Assembly (NCBI GenBank): GCA_000238975.1
Contig: CP002295.1
Span: forward strand, 62,001-126,000
Direction: 5' to 3'
Source: Serratia symbiotica str. 'Cinara cedri'
GTDB taxonomy: Bacteria > Pseudomonadota > Gammaproteobacteria > Enterobacterales > Enterobacteriaceae
Length of the DNA stretch: 64,000 nucleotides
The notes beneath the pieces are model-generated. The model saw nothing but the letters and a program-made list of their open reading frames with translations, did not search any database and had not been told where the DNA came from. How positions within the stretch are numbered: position 1 is the first letter of the stretch; every line of letters begins with the position of its first letter. Both the position numbers and the translations under genes were made by a program. Positions 46,916 through 59,030 of the stretch are shown in pieces.

Positions 46916-49184
46916 ATAAAATTATTCATGGTTTTTAAGTGTTTTAGAATACCAGATAAATGTTATGTATACTGAATTAGATCACTGGGAAATTTTGTGT
47001 TATATTATAATATATATTAATTAACTATTTTTAGCAATAAATCTTAGATGACATATATTAAGTAATGATTACTTTTATTAAAAATTGTGACATAATAATT
47101 TCTGATAACATTATATAAATTAGTAATAAATAATTTATTCAGTAAGATATATACCATATAATATTTTTTTATTTATTTTATATTTTAGTGCTTTGCATGT
47201 GACATAAATACTAAGTTTAGTTGGTATTTTTTGTAGTGATAGCTGATAAGATAAAATATTGATTCCTATCTACATCACATTTTGTACGTTATTTAAATGA
47301 TCAGTAATATAACTAAGGTAATAATCAGATAAAAAATTTTATAAACAAATACAATAGGTTTTGAGCAAATAAAAGATAGTATCTTATTGCACGGTAATAA
47401 TATAATAAATATGTAGTGTAAAATATAATGTGATTAGATTAATATAATTAGTATTTATGTTTAATGAAATATTATGTATATTTAACTAAATAAAATAATA
47501 GTGCTTGGTGCTGTATAATAATAACAATAACATTTAAATATAGTATATTGTTATGTTCATATTATTTATATTTAATATATAATAAATTTATATACATTAC
47601 CTTAAAAGTAATAAATAGATATTTTTATGTTTCATAAAAATATCTATTTATTTGGAATATATTATTTTAATAAGTTTAATAAATTTTTTATTAAAAGATA
47701 TATTAATATTAATAAATAATTATATTATGCAAATACAAATTTTTCTTAGTACCCTGGTTAATCTAGGATTTATTTATCTGGTATCCAATATTAATATTTA
47801 TAATAATAATTAATGATCAAGGAGATATATTGTTATGATGTTGATCATATTACTGGATATTACTTAATCTGTAATGTATAGTTTTTTGAAATAATCTAAA
47901 GAATTAATTGACTATTTTATAATTGATCTTTCGTGTACTTATAGTAACGGTATTATTTTTTCTTAAGTTTTTATTTGAAGAATTTATGCTAACTATTTAG
48001 TCAGATGCTTTAAATCATCATGTTTTTTAGTATCTACAGCATAGCAATTAATATGGCTAATATTTTTATATCTTGGCTATATATATTTGCATCTCTAATA
48101 TTTAAGTATAACATTAATACTATTATGATTATAATGTAATAAGTTAAGTTAAGTTATGTTTTCTTTAATATTATAGTAAAGTTATTTGTTTAGTATAGTT
48201 TTCTATAGAACATATCATTAAATGCTAATTTAATTAGGGATCTATTTATATTAAATAGATTTGTTTTTTATAAGATTACAATAACTAATTATTTTGTGTT
48301 AAAAAATTTAAATTTTAATATTAGTATAGTAGGTACTGCCAATTACATAATATTAAAATATTAATTTTATTATATTTTGCTTAGCATAAGCAACTGTTCA
48401 TTAAAACTACTAGCTTTTATTAATGTTAATCTAGTTATTAATGAAAATTATCAAAGTTGTTATGGAATATTTCATCAGCAATGAAGTTACATCTAAATAT
48501 TAAATGTTACTTGCACTTCTAGCTGTTATTTATAGCAGCGTTTGTATATTTATTCACTGATTACTTTAGATATAAATTTTGGAAAGAGTTGCAGGTTTAT
48601 GATTCTATAGCAATGTAAGAATAGTGTTATAGGATATAATATAGATTTCAAATAAAGAATAAATATTAATTGATCGTATCGTCTAATTTGTTATATTGTT
48701 CTTATAAAGACTATAAAGAGGATTTTATATTGATGATAGTATAGTAAATATTACTATGTTAATAGTATTAGTATTGAAATTATTAGTGACTTAAGACATT
48801 TATTTCTCCCCTGAACTATCATATACACCATGCTATCAGTTAATGCACTTGTGAGCTAATTTACCGCATTTTAATTAGAAGTATTATTTAGGTGATTGCT
48901 GATATCATGTTAATATATAAAAAACTATAAAATTAAAAGTTTTTATTATCTTAAAATTTTTTTATATATATTAATTAAAAATTTATCCAGTAGATATTTA
49001 ATATGTATTTCTATATAATTTAGAGGTATTATTTTTTAATATTTTATTGGCTTTGCCAGGCACGCAAGTGACTAAAAAAATTTATATATAAACTGTTATG
49101 ACTAAGAATAGTGTTTTAAATATTTTTTATAATAAATGGATATATTTTATTTTTATAGTAGTAATATATCTGTTAATATATTTT
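46916..49184. other. Gene desert between ppa and trkA
   Basis: 2.3 kb, AT-rich, no credible coding frame. E. coli has mscL beside trkA, but I found no trace of it. The only notable element is an 18-bp inverted repeat at 47611-47651. Confidence 0.5.
47611..47651. repeat. Perfect 18-bp inverted repeat, 5-nt loop
   Basis: Arms 47611-47628 and 47634-47651 are exact inverse complements (A/T only except for one G or C). The length of perfect pairing is remarkable in neutral-looking DNA, but AT-rich composition raises the chance level. Confidence 0.6.
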
Positions 49185-50561
49185 TTATAGGAAAAATGAA
49201 CTCGGTTGAAATAGTTGTTCAACATCAGGAACAAATTTTTTATCAGTAATAAAGATGATAACATGATCACCTTGCTCAATTTTGCTATTGCGATTAGCAA
49301 TGATAACATCATTGCCACGAACTATTGCACTAATAGTAGTGCCTGGCGGTAATTTTATCTCCCCCACGATTTGACCAACTACTTTTGAAGTGCTGTTATC
49401 TCCGTGGGCGATAGCTTCAATTGCTTCAGCTATGCCGCGATGTAGTGAAGAAACGCTAACAATATTTGCCTTACGTACATGTCCTAATAATGCTGAAATT
49501 GTCGCCTGTTGGGGCGAGATAGTAATATCTATTACACCTCCCTGCACTAGATCAATATAGGCACGGCGCTGAATTAATACTATTACCTTTTTAGCTCCCA
49601 TGCGCTTAACTAGCATGGCGGACATAATATTTGCCTCATCGTCGTTAGTGATCGCAATGAATACATCTACTTGATCGACGTGTTCTTCTGCGAGTAATTC
49701 TTGATCAGATGCATCACCGTAAAATACGGTAGTATCATGAAGTTGCTCAGCTAGTTCAGTTGCACGTTGTTGATTACGTTCAATTAGCTTTACATTATAA
49801 GATTTTTCTAGGCGCCTAGCTAGTCCGGCGCCAATATTACCGCCCCCTACGATCATAATGCGTTTATAGGGTTTTTCTAGTCGCTGCAGTGCGCTAATGA
49901 TGGTGCGGATATGTCGTGAAGCAGCGACAAAAAATACTTCGTCGCCAACCTCAATGATAGTGGAACCTCGCGGACGAATAGGTCTTTCTTGTCGGAAAAT
50001 AGCAGTAACACGGGTATCAATATGTGGTATATGCTCGCGTATTGAGGATAATGCATTACCTACGAGCGGCCCACCATGATAAGCTTTGACAGCTACGATA
50101 TTAATCTTGCCTTCGGCAAAGTTTACTACTTGCAGTGCTCCTGGGTATTCAATTAATTTATAGATGTAATCTATTACTAATTGTTCCGGCATAATTAGGT
50201 GATTAATTGGTATGGCGTCTAGTTGAAATAGTCTCTCTGATTCGCAAACATAGTCTGGTGTACGTATACGTGCAATACGATTAGGGGTATTAAATAGTGA
50301 ATAGGCGATCTGGCAGGCAACCATGTTAGTTTCATCAGAGTTAGTTACAGCTACTAATATGTCTGTGTCTTCAGCACCTGCTTCACGCAATATACGTGGA
50401 TGAGAGCCATGTCCCTGAACAACTCTTAGGTCAAATTTATCCTGTAATTGCCGTAAACGACTAGAATCAGTATCAACTACTGTTATATCATTGTTTTCAC
50501 CTACTAGGTTTTCTGCTAGCGTGCCGCCAACCTGACCTGCACCAAGAATAATTATTTTCAT
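49185..50561 (-). CDS. trkA: Trk potassium uptake regulatory subunit TrkA
   Basis: Cytoplasmic NAD(H)-binding ring that gates the TrkH/TrkG potassium channels. 458 residues, same as E. coli. Two RCK units: the first begins [19 protein letters not shown], the second [19 protein letters not shown], each with a GxGxxG site and each followed by a TrkA-C domain. The partner channel is not in this window. Last gene of the def-fmt-rsmB-trkA run, 54 bases after rsmB. Confidence 0.97.
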   Translation of the reverse strand: MKIIILGAGQVGGTLAENLVGENNDITVVDTDSSRLRQLQDKFDLRVVQGHGSHPRILREAGAEDTDILVAVTNSDETNMVACQIAYSLFNTPNRIARIRTPDYVCESERLFQLDAIPINHLIMPEQLVIDYIYKLIEYPGALQVVNFAEGKINIVAVKAYHGGPLVGNALSSIREHIPHIDTRVTAIFRQERPIRPRGSTIIEVGDEVFFVAASRHIRTIISALQRLEKPYKRIMIVGGGNIGAGLARRLEKSYNVKLIERNQQRATELAEQLHDTTVFYGDASDQELLAEEHVDQVDVFIAITNDDEANIMSAMLVKRMGAKKVIVLIQRRAYIDLVQGGVIDITISPQQATISALLGHVRKANIVSVSSLHRGIAEAIEAIAHGDNSTSKVVGQIVGEIKLPPGTTISAIVRGNDVIIANRNSKIEQGDHVIIFITDKKFVPDVEQLFQPSSFFL

Positions 50562-50615
50562 TTAGTTCCATGCTTCACATTGAAAGATTTAGGGTATCAG
50601 GTGCGCTTTGAATAA

Positions 50616-51905
50616 TTATATTTTAATCAGCTTAGCGCAAAAGAATCCATCACCATCTTCAGGATGTGGAAGATTCTGTTGTCCTGGTAGCTCTAGGCTA
50701 CCAGTTTCAACTAATCTAGCGTTTTTATGATTTTTCAGGAAGGCGGCGATTTGTTCGCTGTTTTCTTCCGGAAGAATTGAACAAGTAGCGTAGATCATTA
50801 CACCACTGGATTTTAAATGTGGCCATATCGCAGTGAGTATTTCTGCCTGTAGGCTGGTAAACTTAGCTATATCACAATCACGACGTAGCCATTTTATATC
50901 GGGATGCCGACGAATAACACCGCTGGCTGAGCAAGGAGCATCTAATAAAATACGATCAAATTGCTTATTGCCGCACCATTGCTGTGGTGTCCGGCCATCG
51001 CCTAGTTTGATCTCAGCATGTAAGTGTAGGCGCTGTAGATTTTCTTTAATACGAGTTATTCGTTGTTGATTTATATCAATGGCCATGACTTTTGCTTTTG
51101 GGGCCGCTTCTAGAATATGAGTGGTTTTACCACCAGGAGCTGCGCATAGATCAAGTATTTGTTCGTTGTTTTGTGGATTTAGTAAAGAGATACAGCCTTG
51201 TGCCGAGGCATCTTGTATAGTAATCCAGCCATCAGTAAAACCAGGTAGGTTATTAACATCGCACGGAGTTAGAAGACGTAGTGCGTCAGTATATGTAGTG
51301 TGTGGTTTAGCGGCTATGCCTAATTTATTTATTAATTGCAGATACTGAACTCTTGTGTGATGTAAACGGTTAATACGCAGCCACATTGGGGGTTTTTGAT
51401 TATTAGCATTTATAATCTGTTCCCACTGCATTGGATAAGCTAGCTGAATGCGTTTTAAGAGCCAGCTTGGATGTAAGTATCGGCATTGATTATTAGAAGC
51501 AGATTGTACTAATGTACTTTGCTGTCGCAGGAATTGGCGCAATATTCCGTTAATTAACCCTTTAAGTTGTGGGTATTTTAGTTCTACTGCACCATTAACT
51601 GTTTCAGCTAGCACAGCATACGGCGGGATGCGGGTATAAAGTAGTTGATAGAGGCCAATTAACAGTAAATAGTGTATTAAGCTGTGTTTACCGATCATTG
51701 GTCTAGTCATCAATTGCTGAATAAACCATTTTAGTTGAGGCAGCATACGTAAGGTGCCGAAGCATATCTCCTGTAATAATGCAGAATCTTTATTATTTAT
51801 GTTATTTTTTATTGTTGGTAAGATCGAGTTAAGTGATCGACCTTGATCTAGCACCTGGCCGATTATTTTAGCCGCATGACTGCGTATATTATAATTATTT
51901 TTCAT
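50616..51905 (-). CDS. rsmB: 16S rRNA m5C967 methyltransferase
   Basis: Methylates C967 of 16S rRNA. 429 residues as in E. coli. N-terminal NusB-like RNA-binding domain, then a Rossmann methyltransferase: the SAM site [15 protein letters not shown], the motif IV cysteine in DAPCSASGV, and the catalytic cysteine in [14 protein letters not shown]. Sits 213 bases after fmt; its own ribosome-binding site is weak. Confidence 0.96.
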   Translation of the reverse strand: MKNNYNIRSHAAKIIGQVLDQGRSLNSILPTIKNNINNKDSALLQEICFGTLRMLPQLKWFIQQLMTRPMIGKHSLIHYLLLIGLYQLLYTRIPPYAVLAETVNGAVELKYPQLKGLINGILRQFLRQQSTLVQSASNNQCRYLHPSWLLKRIQLAYPMQWEQIINANNQKPPMWLRINRLHHTRVQYLQLINKLGIAAKPHTTYTDALRLLTPCDVNNLPGFTDGWITIQDASAQGCISLLNPQNNEQILDLCAAPGGKTTHILEAAPKAKVMAIDINQQRITRIKENLQRLHLHAEIKLGDGRTPQQWCGNKQFDRILLDAPCSASGVIRRHPDIKWLRRDCDIAKFTSLQAEILTAIWPHLKSSGVMIYATCSILPEENSEQIAAFLKNHKNARLVETGSLELPGQQNLPHPEDGDGFFCAKLIKI

Positions 51906-52118
51906 GATTATAGCTAATGTTAGTAAGAAACAGTGCTTTAATATCTCCGGACCACGTAGATCGCGTTATATGTATTGTTACTATTTTTAAGTAATCTATA
52001 TCGGTTTATATAAACTAAGGTAACTTAGTTATTTTACTAGCCTTGTTTAACGACTGAGTCATTATTTATTAATAATTAATAATCATCCATTAAATATGGT
52101 ATGGTATATATAATATTG

Positions 52119-53063
52119 CTATAATTGCTTACCAGGGGTAAGCCATGCGCGGCGTGAATTTAGTAACTCTTGTGCCGACATGGGTTTTTTCCCTGCTGGC
52201 TGTAATTGGATTAGGTTAAGAATTCCATTAGCGGTCGCTACTTGAATGCCTTGTTTGTCCGCATGGATAATAGTGCCTGGTTTTGCATCTGTGTTTTTTG
52301 CTAGCACACTAGCGCGCCAGACTTTTACTGGTTGTTCATGCATAATGAAATAACTAATTGGCCACGGGTTAAAGGCGCGAATACAACGTTCTAACTGTAT
52401 AGCAGATAGGTTCCAGTCGAGACGTGCTTCTTCTTTGCTAAGTTTTTTAGCATAGGTTATTTGTGCTTTATTTTGAGTTTCGCGTTTAACTGCTCCATTA
52501 GCTAACTGCTGTAATGTTGTGAGTAAACAATTCGAACCACATTCTGCAAGTTTATTATATAGGCTTGCGCTGGTATCTGTTGTTTCAATGGGACAAGCTA
52601 TCCTGTTTATAATATCGCCGGTATCTAAGCCTGCGTCCATTTGTATAATAGTAACTCCGGTTTCTTTATCACCTGCCCACAAAGAACGCTGAACTGGTGC
52701 TGCCCCACGCCAGCGTGGCAGCAGTGAACCATGCACGTTAACGCAACCAAGATTGGGTATATCTAATACTGCTTCAGGCAAAATTAAGCCATACGCTACT
52801 ACAACAATCACATCAGCATTTAGATCAATAATTAATTGCTGATTTTTTTTTGATTGCAATGATTTTGGTTGAAATACTGATATTTGATGCTGTTCTGCTA
52901 GTACTTTCACTAAACTTGGTGTTAGTTTGTTGCCACGTCCTGCAGGGCGGTCTGGTTTAGTAAGTACGCCGACTATTTTGTGTTCAGATGATAACAATGC
53001 TTTAAGGTGGCGTGTTGCGAAGTATGGTGTACCAGCAAAAATAATTCGTAAAGAGTTAGGCAC
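52119..53063 (-). CDS. fmt: Methionyl-tRNA formyltransferase
   Basis: Formylates the initiator Met-tRNA, matching the metY tRNA elsewhere in the window. 314 residues (E. coli 315). N-terminal catalytic domain with [16 protein letters not shown] (Asn109, His111) and MDAGLDTGD (Asp147); C-terminal OB-like tRNA-binding domain. The start is GTG (53061-53063), 13 bases after the def stop, so def and fmt are transcribed together as in most bacteria. Confidence 0.97.
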   Translation of the reverse strand: MPNSLRIIFAGTPYFATRHLKALLSSEHKIVGVLTKPDRPAGRGNKLTPSLVKVLAEQHQISVFQPKSLQSKKNQQLIIDLNADVIVVVAYGLILPEAVLDIPNLGCVNVHGSLLPRWRGAAPVQRSLWAGDKETGVTIIQMDAGLDTGDIINRIACPIETTDTSASLYNKLAECGSNCLLTTLQQLANGAVKRETQNKAQITYAKKLSKEEARLDWNLSAIQLERCIRAFNPWPISYFIMHEQPVKVWRASVLAKNTDAKPGTIIHADKQGIQVATANGILNLIQLQPAGKKPMSAQELLNSRRAWLTPGKQL

Positions 53064-53076
53064 TCTATTTTCCTGA

Positions 53077-53589
53077 TCAGTTAGTTTTTGTGTGGCGCTT
53101 AGCCATGTTTTTTATTTTCTGGCGTATACGTTGACGCTTAAGTGGCGATAGATAATCTATAAATAGTTTGCCTATAAGGTGATCCATCTCATGTTGAATA
53201 CATATCGCTAACAGATCATATGCTTCTAACTCAAAATATTTGCCGTTTACGCTAAGAGCACATACCTTAACGTACGCAGCACGCGGTACTAGAGCACGTA
53301 GATTAGGTATGGAAAGGCATCCTTCTTCGATGCTAGTTACGCCACTTGTTTCTAGTATCTCTGGGTTAATTAGTACTTGGCCTTGGTCACGATTTTTAGA
53401 GATATCCATCACGATAATACGTTGGTGAATATCTATCTGAGTTGCAGCTAAGCCAATACCTTCTTTTGAGTACATAGTGTCAAACATATCATCTACAATG
53501 CGTTGAACATTTGCATTCACTTCTTTTACAGGCGCCGCGATTTTACGCAGTCGATATTCTGGGAAATATAATATTTGCAAGACTGACAT
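53077..53589 (-). CDS. def: Peptide deformylase
   Basis: Metalloenzyme that removes the formyl group from nascent proteins. 170 residues (E. coli 169). All three motifs are intact: [17 protein letters not shown] with metal ligand Cys91, and QHEMDHLIG with His133, Glu134 and His137. The divergent neighbour dprA is decayed. Confidence 0.97.
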   Translation of the reverse strand: MSVLQILYFPEYRLRKIAAPVKEVNANVQRIVDDMFDTMYSKEGIGLAATQIDIHQRIIVMDISKNRDQGQVLINPEILETSGVTSIEEGCLSIPNLRALVPRAAYVKVCALSVNGKYFELEAYDLLAICIQHEMDHLIGKLFIDYLSPLKRQRIRQKIKNMAKRHTKTN

Positions 53590-54100
53590 ATATCTTTAGA
53601 TCTATATTAGAATGGTAAACTAAGTGTAGTTGTTATTCTAGATATTTACTCGTTTAATTTATAATATTTTGTATATATCTTGTTCAAAATATAGCAGTAT
53701 TAGGTAGTTTCTTATTTAGTTATCACTGTGAGCATAAAGAGTGTTGATTAGATTAATATATTATAACTTTCGTTATATATATTTTCTTAGACATTAGCGC
53801 TTATCTATATGATATAGTACGCATGATAGTAATTTTAGGCGCTTGTATAGTTACTAGATTAGTTAGCATCAGTTGCTTAATTGATACTTCATTTAACGAA
53901 GTTGTATGTTGTTTTAGTAGTCTAGTTATTGATTTTTCTTTAGCAGAAAATTTCTGCTTACATAACTATATGTTTAGTGTTTAGTGTTTATTTTTTAGAT
54001 TAAACATCTTATTTGATAAATGATTAATTAATGAATAATATATCATTTGATGATATATTATTTTTGGAGTAATAAGTAGATATTTAAAAAAGTATGTAAA
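53590..54100. other. Spacer between def and the dprA remnant
   Basis: About 500 bases. By analogy with E. coli it should contain the 5' part of dprA and the divergent promoters, but I could align nothing here. Confidence 0.4.
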
Positions 54101-54646
54101 TGTGGTGAGATAACTAAATAAATGAAGTATAAAATATTTCACTGAATAGAATAGTAAAATATTTACTTAATGATATAGTCTGAACTTAATGGTATTGGCG
54201 ATTCAGTATTGTATTTATGTTGTGGTAGGTAAGTTAAGTTTTTATTTTTGTAGGCTTATTGGTAGTAAGACTAATGCAGATATGCGTTAATTAATATCCT
54301 TAACGCTTATCTGATAATTAGCTAGAAAATATTACTAGATATTGAGGTAATAATTTATATGTAGTTTTACATCACTAACATATGTACCATTTATATGGTT
54401 CATCTAAGGATAAGTTATAATTACTATCTATCTTTACCGATATAGTAATTAACATAGTAGAAAAAATAATACTTATTTACATGTTATAGTAGAGGTTATA
54501 ATAATGGTAATTAAGTTATTAAATTTGAAGTTAGTTTAAACAGTATTGTAGTAACACTGATCATAATAGTATTAAATCAGTATATTAGAGAGTATATTAG
54601 ACTAAGTAGGTTAAGTAAGATTCGATGTTCCTGTGTTATTGTTTAA
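54100..54646 (+). pseudogene. dprA: Remnant of DNA-processing protein dprA (smf), C-terminal part
   Basis: The end of the frame reads REYIRLSRLSKIRCSCVIV then TAA (54644-54646), aligning without gaps to the E. coli DprA C terminus GGYVRLRRACHVRRTNVFV then stop; nine positions are identical and most others differ by one base. Upstream at ~54185, ELNGI can be laid on VLGNGL of the Rossmann-fold nucleotide site. The 5' part is unrecognisable. Position between def and smg and divergence from def agree with E. coli. Confidence 0.65.
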
Positions 54647-54824
54647 AATCTATATTTATAATATACTAGGTTAGCATATCGATTAGTATTGTATGATATA
54701 AGATTTAACTCTAGTGTAATTTGATGCGAATGAAGCCTATAATGCATTGAACAAGTTATAAAAATTTGCTACTTTATAGGCAGGAGAAAATATATTTGAC
54801 TTGGTCGATAGTGAATGACTAACA
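54647..54824 (+). pseudogene. smg: Dead 5' half of smg
   Basis: The sequence upstream of the open smg frame still aligns with E. coli Smg residues ~1-69. DLTLV, stop, FDANEAYNALNKL, stop, KFAT match [24 protein letters not shown], and the next 17 codons run ungapped to Met70 with two further stops (TAG for Gln, TGA for Pro). The stretch nearer dprA has a frameshift. Confidence 0.85.
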
Positions 54825-55088
54825 ATGCGAATTTATACTAAAACAGAGAATATTCGTTTGGATGCTAGTTGTCGTGGTTTCCTTTTATTCTTGGAACAGA
54901 TTAAAGTATTAAACCCCGAAACCCGTGAAATGGTTATCGATCGTGCCATGTCATTGGATAATATGGAGCTTGATCTTGAAGATTTAAAATGGGTTGTACT
55001 TATGGTACTGTTTAATATCCCTGGTCATGAAAACGCATATCAGCAAATGGAGGAAATTTTGTTTGAAGTAGACGGATATTTACATTAA
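54825..55088 (+). CDS. smg: C-terminal half of Smg, open and conserved
   Basis: Smg is a widespread gammaproteobacterial protein of unknown function (about 157 residues). This frame of 87 codons starts at the ATG equivalent to E. coli Met70 and runs to the normal end; [16 protein letters not shown] and [15 protein letters not shown] are almost unchanged. By my count roughly three quarters of its residues match E. coli, against about a third in the dead half directly upstream. No convincing Shine-Dalgarno precedes the ATG; the nearest (GGCAGGAG, ~54779) lies over 35 bases upstream. It is either a shortened working gene or a very recently cut one. Confidence 0.65.
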   Translation: MRIYTKTENIRLDASCRGFLLFLEQIKVLNPETREMVIDRAMSLDNMELDLEDLKWVVLMVLFNIPGHENAYQQMEEILFEVDGYLH

Positions 55089-56405
55089 ATAGATAAAATC
55101 TATAAACAATATTTCAATGATAATAAAAATTATATTTTCTTTTGTACAGTCAATAATATTAGGTATTTAGGGTTTGGTTAGTAATTAGTTGTAGTTTCTA
55201 GGTTTTTTCTATCGTTATTTTTATAACTCTTGATATTATCTATTTAGTTGCTGTAACTACAGAACAAAAGTGATTTCTAATATATTATAATAGTAGTATT
55301 ATATATAATATATGTCTAGCGTAAAAGGGTATTATAGTACGGCAATATATTGCTATAAGTACTTAGAATATTAATTTATTTAATTCTTTGATAATAACAT
55401 TTATTAAAGTATTAATATGATTATTGATTATATATATAGTGTAAACTAATATATTATTAATTGTATTATATCAAGATATAATCTTGAATTATTATTAATT
55501 ATTTGTGGTAATTAATTAAATTTTAATATGAAAGTAGTGACTTACTACTAGGTCTATTATATATTGCTAATTAAGTATCATCTAGTATATAGAGTGAGTG
55601 CTTTATGGTATTAATAAGCCTGATGTAAAATTTTTAGATAGTATTTAAAAAAATATTATATATTAACTGAATAACGATATAATAAATATATAGGTTATTT
55701 TATCTAACTCATTAAGAATTAGTTTGTAAAATTTTATGTATCTTAATAGATGGTGCATAATAATGGATAGATGTGATTCTTAAATAAATTAGTATTGTAG
55801 TATGAAGTTACTATTTAGATCGCTAGAAAAAGTGAATATTTTATGTGCCGGAGTATACTAAAATGTGTAAGTAATTTTAATATTAAATAAGTCAGGATAA
55901 GTCAGTATGCTAAGCAATATGTTAAGTAGTTTACGAGGTAATTAGTCTAGATAGCAGAAGTGAAAATATTTCTGGTATCTGGTACTTGATAGGTAGATTA
56001 GAAGTTTTGGTTATTTATTTTTTGTCTGTTACGATTATACGATCAATAGTGATTAGTCTAGCGAGTAATGTCTTGTGTCATGACTAACAAAATAATTTAT
56101 TGTCGTTAAAATATTAAGTGGGAACTTAATGGGATAGAGCTTGTTTAATTATAATCGTTTGTAACTTGTATCTCAAGAGTTATTATAATACGATATCAGG
56201 TATATCTTATTTGCTATTATCTCATGCAATTAGTACGTCGTATATTTAGTGCAGTAGATGAATAATATTAGATGTATGTAGTATGTGACAAGATAACTGA
56301 AGGTTATAGTTAACTATGAGTAAAAGTTAATTAGATAGGGTAATATAAAGTGATAATGCTTGCAGATATATTATATGTTTTTAATAAGTGTTCATATAAG
56401 TATGT
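55089..56405. other. Decayed space between smg and tsaC (yrdD site)
   Basis: 1.3 kb. A yrdD fragment is readable at 56000-56110; the rest is AT-rich and unassigned. Confidence 0.5.
56000..56110 (+). pseudogene. yrdD: Remnant of zinc-ribbon protein yrdD
   Basis: A frame reads RSFGYLFFVCYDYT, close to the E. coli YrdD block RSRYGKTFHSCDRYP with the zinc-ribbon cysteine kept, followed after a few codons by a stop-interrupted SSE-C trace. YrdD lies between smg and tsaC in E. coli on the same strand. The match is short, so confidence is moderate. Confidence 0.45.
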
Positions 56406-56972
56406 ATGATAGGGTATGTTGATACTTTTGTTTCTATTATTGATGCATTACATAATCAGCAAGTCGTTGCTTATCCTACTGAAGCTGTATTTGGTTTAGG
56501 ATGTAATCCTGATAGTGAACTTGCAGTTAATACATTGCTATCTTTAAAGCGGCGTTCATGGGAAAAGGGATTGATTCTTGTAGCTGCTAATTATAAGCAG
56601 TTAATCCCATATATTAATGATAGTGCATTAAGTGAACGACAACGCGCTACGATATTAGCTAGTTGGCCAGGTTCGGTAACTTGGACGATTCCTGTTTTAG
56701 CTAAAACTCCACAATTCCTAACTGGTCGTTTTAATTCTCTGGCAGTGCGTGTTAGTGGGCACCCGCTAGTACGGCAATTATGTTGGCAATATGGCAAGCC
56801 GTTAGTATCTACTAGCGCTAACATTAGTGATCAAAAGCCATGTCGTAGCGTGGATGAGGTAGTACAGCAATTTGGTACAGTATTGCCGATTTTAATTGGG
56901 GAAGTAGGTGGTGATATAAAACCTTCAGAAATTAGAGATGCTTTGAGTGGCGAACAGATACGCTATAGCTAG
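56406..56972 (+). CDS. tsaC: Threonylcarbamoyl-AMP synthase TsaC
   Basis: Also called rimN/yrdC. Makes the activated intermediate for t6A37 in ANN-decoding tRNAs from threonine, bicarbonate and ATP. 188 residues (E. coli 190). [48 protein letters not shown] and [12 protein letters not shown] form the YrdC fold and its nucleotide/threonine site. It is intact although both neighbours (yrdD, aroE) are dead, as expected for an essential tRNA modification. Confidence 0.96.
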   Translation: MIGYVDTFVSIIDALHNQQVVAYPTEAVFGLGCNPDSELAVNTLLSLKRRSWEKGLILVAANYKQLIPYINDSALSERQRATILASWPGSVTWTIPVLAKTPQFLTGRFNSLAVRVSGHPLVRQLCWQYGKPLVSTSANISDQKPCRSVDEVVQQFGTVLPILIGEVGGDIKPSEIRDALSGEQIRYS

Positions 56973-59030
56973 ATATATATGATTTTATTTGTTTGACCAT
57001 GTTTAGAACTAGCTCTAATTTAGAGTTAAAATTAGATAATATTAAATATAATGTTAATTATAGGTATTTTATTTTTATTTTGAGAAGAAATAACAATTAT
57101 CAATTTATTATATAATATATGTAGTAAAATGGTGATAGCAGTATTAGTTGAGAAAAGTTAATATACACATATAAATTAGTTGCATTTAATAACCTTGTTC
57201 ATATTTATCATAGTACATCATTGATGAGTTATATATTTATTTAATAAATAAGCTGAAATTTATCATTTATATAGTACGGTGCAGGCAATATGATATGGTT
57301 TTAAGGTAAGTTTATAATGATTTATTAGTGCGAATAGCCAAGATACTTTAAGATTCGGATCTTAAAATTAAGATGATGCATCTTTTAAGGGCAAGAATTT
57401 CAAGTAGCGTCTGGTTTAGTGATTAGCCTTGATTAGTTATTCTATGCATAGACTGCAGGCCTGTTGCCTAAGAGAGAGGTTGTTGCGATTAGATAATAGA
57501 GACGATATAGTATTATTAGGTATAATGTTATTAATTTATTTTTAGCATTAATAAATAATTGAGTAGCGGGAACATATGTTATTAATTTAGATACACAGGG
57601 TAGCTTATAAATTGTGTTGTTATTTTTTATTCGCTATATTTGAATCTTTATTCATCAAATCTTTAGCTAGGTATAAATATTAATATATATTTTTTTATGA
57701 TTCTAGTAAAAATCTAATTTAGTTAATAGGTTGGTATAATTAAAAGTTATTATTCAATTGAGTAATGAATTCGATCGTATAGGTTATTAGCGATAAGATA
57801 TTAATCTTACTCATTAGAGTTTTTTAACTACAATAATCATTGTGATGAGATATTTTATTATTAAGTAATAATATTATTTGTGATATTGTTTTATTAATAG
57901 GTGGTAATAGAGTGTATTACCAACCTAGGTAGTTGGGAAAATAAAGTTTTACGGGGTCTTACTTAGGTGTAAACTAAACACCTTATATTGAATTAGTATC
58001 ATAGATATTATGTATTAAATTTTGTGATAGAGGCTTACTGTTTTTCTTGATAATTTTAGATATTGTGCGATGAATTTTTATGTTTTAAAGTTCATATCAT
58101 TGCTATAATAATATAATAATCTATCATGAATTTTGTACTTGGTAGTTATTTTATTTAGCTGGTTAGGTTACTGTGCACGTATAGATATTTAATTATTAGA
58201 TATTTACTTTGCACTAATGTATTGCCTTAAGTGAATAATGATATAATATAATATATATTATCTAAAATGAGGTTAATATCCTTCTATTGAGCAGTATCTA
58301 GATTCTAGTGCAAATTGTAAAGAGCAATAATGATTTTGTACTCAAATTACTATAGTGTTATTTTATAATTAAAGCAATAAGAATTATTTAAACTTGGTTT
58401 AGAATTTTTTTTCTTATGGTTTGTATAATATGTCAGATAAAAATATAATACATAATATAATTATATATTTATCTTTATGAGGTTAATCAAATATACTTAG
58501 ATATTGATTTATTATTTTATGGGTAGAATTAGTAATGATAACGATGATTGCATTAATATTAACTAATATAATTTTTATATTTTATTCAAATTTTTAATTT
58601 GATTTATTATATATTTTTATTTTGTATTGAATTGTTAATGCTACATATTAGGTAATTTTATTTACTACTATTTCTGAGATATTTTAAAATAAACATGTTA
58701 TATGCATAAAAAATAACGTATGTTCATTGTATATAAAAACATCTAAAATCTATATTAAAAATGATTCTAATAAATCATTAAATATTTCATCATAACATAT
58801 TATAAAATTTTAGTATAATATAATATTTATACATAATATTTGTAGTATATAGTTATAAAAAATCAAATATTGCAAAAGAGGCTTTTTAGATGACACAGAT
58901 TTATATTGCAGCCCACTAAATACTATTTTAGTATTTTTAAATTAAAGTAAGTTTGTATGAAATACTTAGGCATGCTTTTGGTCGTACAAAAGTTAAATGT
59001 GGGTAATCTATTTTATATAAGGATTTTAGT
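56973..59030. other. Decayed space between tsaC and gltP (aroE site)
   Basis: 2.1 kb. An aroE remnant is readable at 57387-57640. The remainder, including the gltP upstream region, shows no recognisable gene. Confidence 0.5.
57387..57640 (+). pseudogene. aroE: Remnant of shikimate dehydrogenase aroE
   Basis: Three AroE blocks occur in the same reading frame and correct order. KGKNFK-stop (57387) aligns with KGANVTVPFK; DNRDDIVLL (57492) with DNTDGVGLL, which holds the catalytic Asp region; and LLI-stop (57579) with the LLIGAGG NADP-binding loop. Tandem stops replace the two glutamates after the first block. About eight codons are lost between blocks one and two. aroE follows tsaC in E. coli. 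Confidence 0.6.

Noticed and set aside
49048-49074. GC-richer patch with TTGCCAGGCAC, resembling the end of 5S rRNA
   Set aside because: Only about ten bases match and no other part of a 5S gene is nearby; most likely chance.
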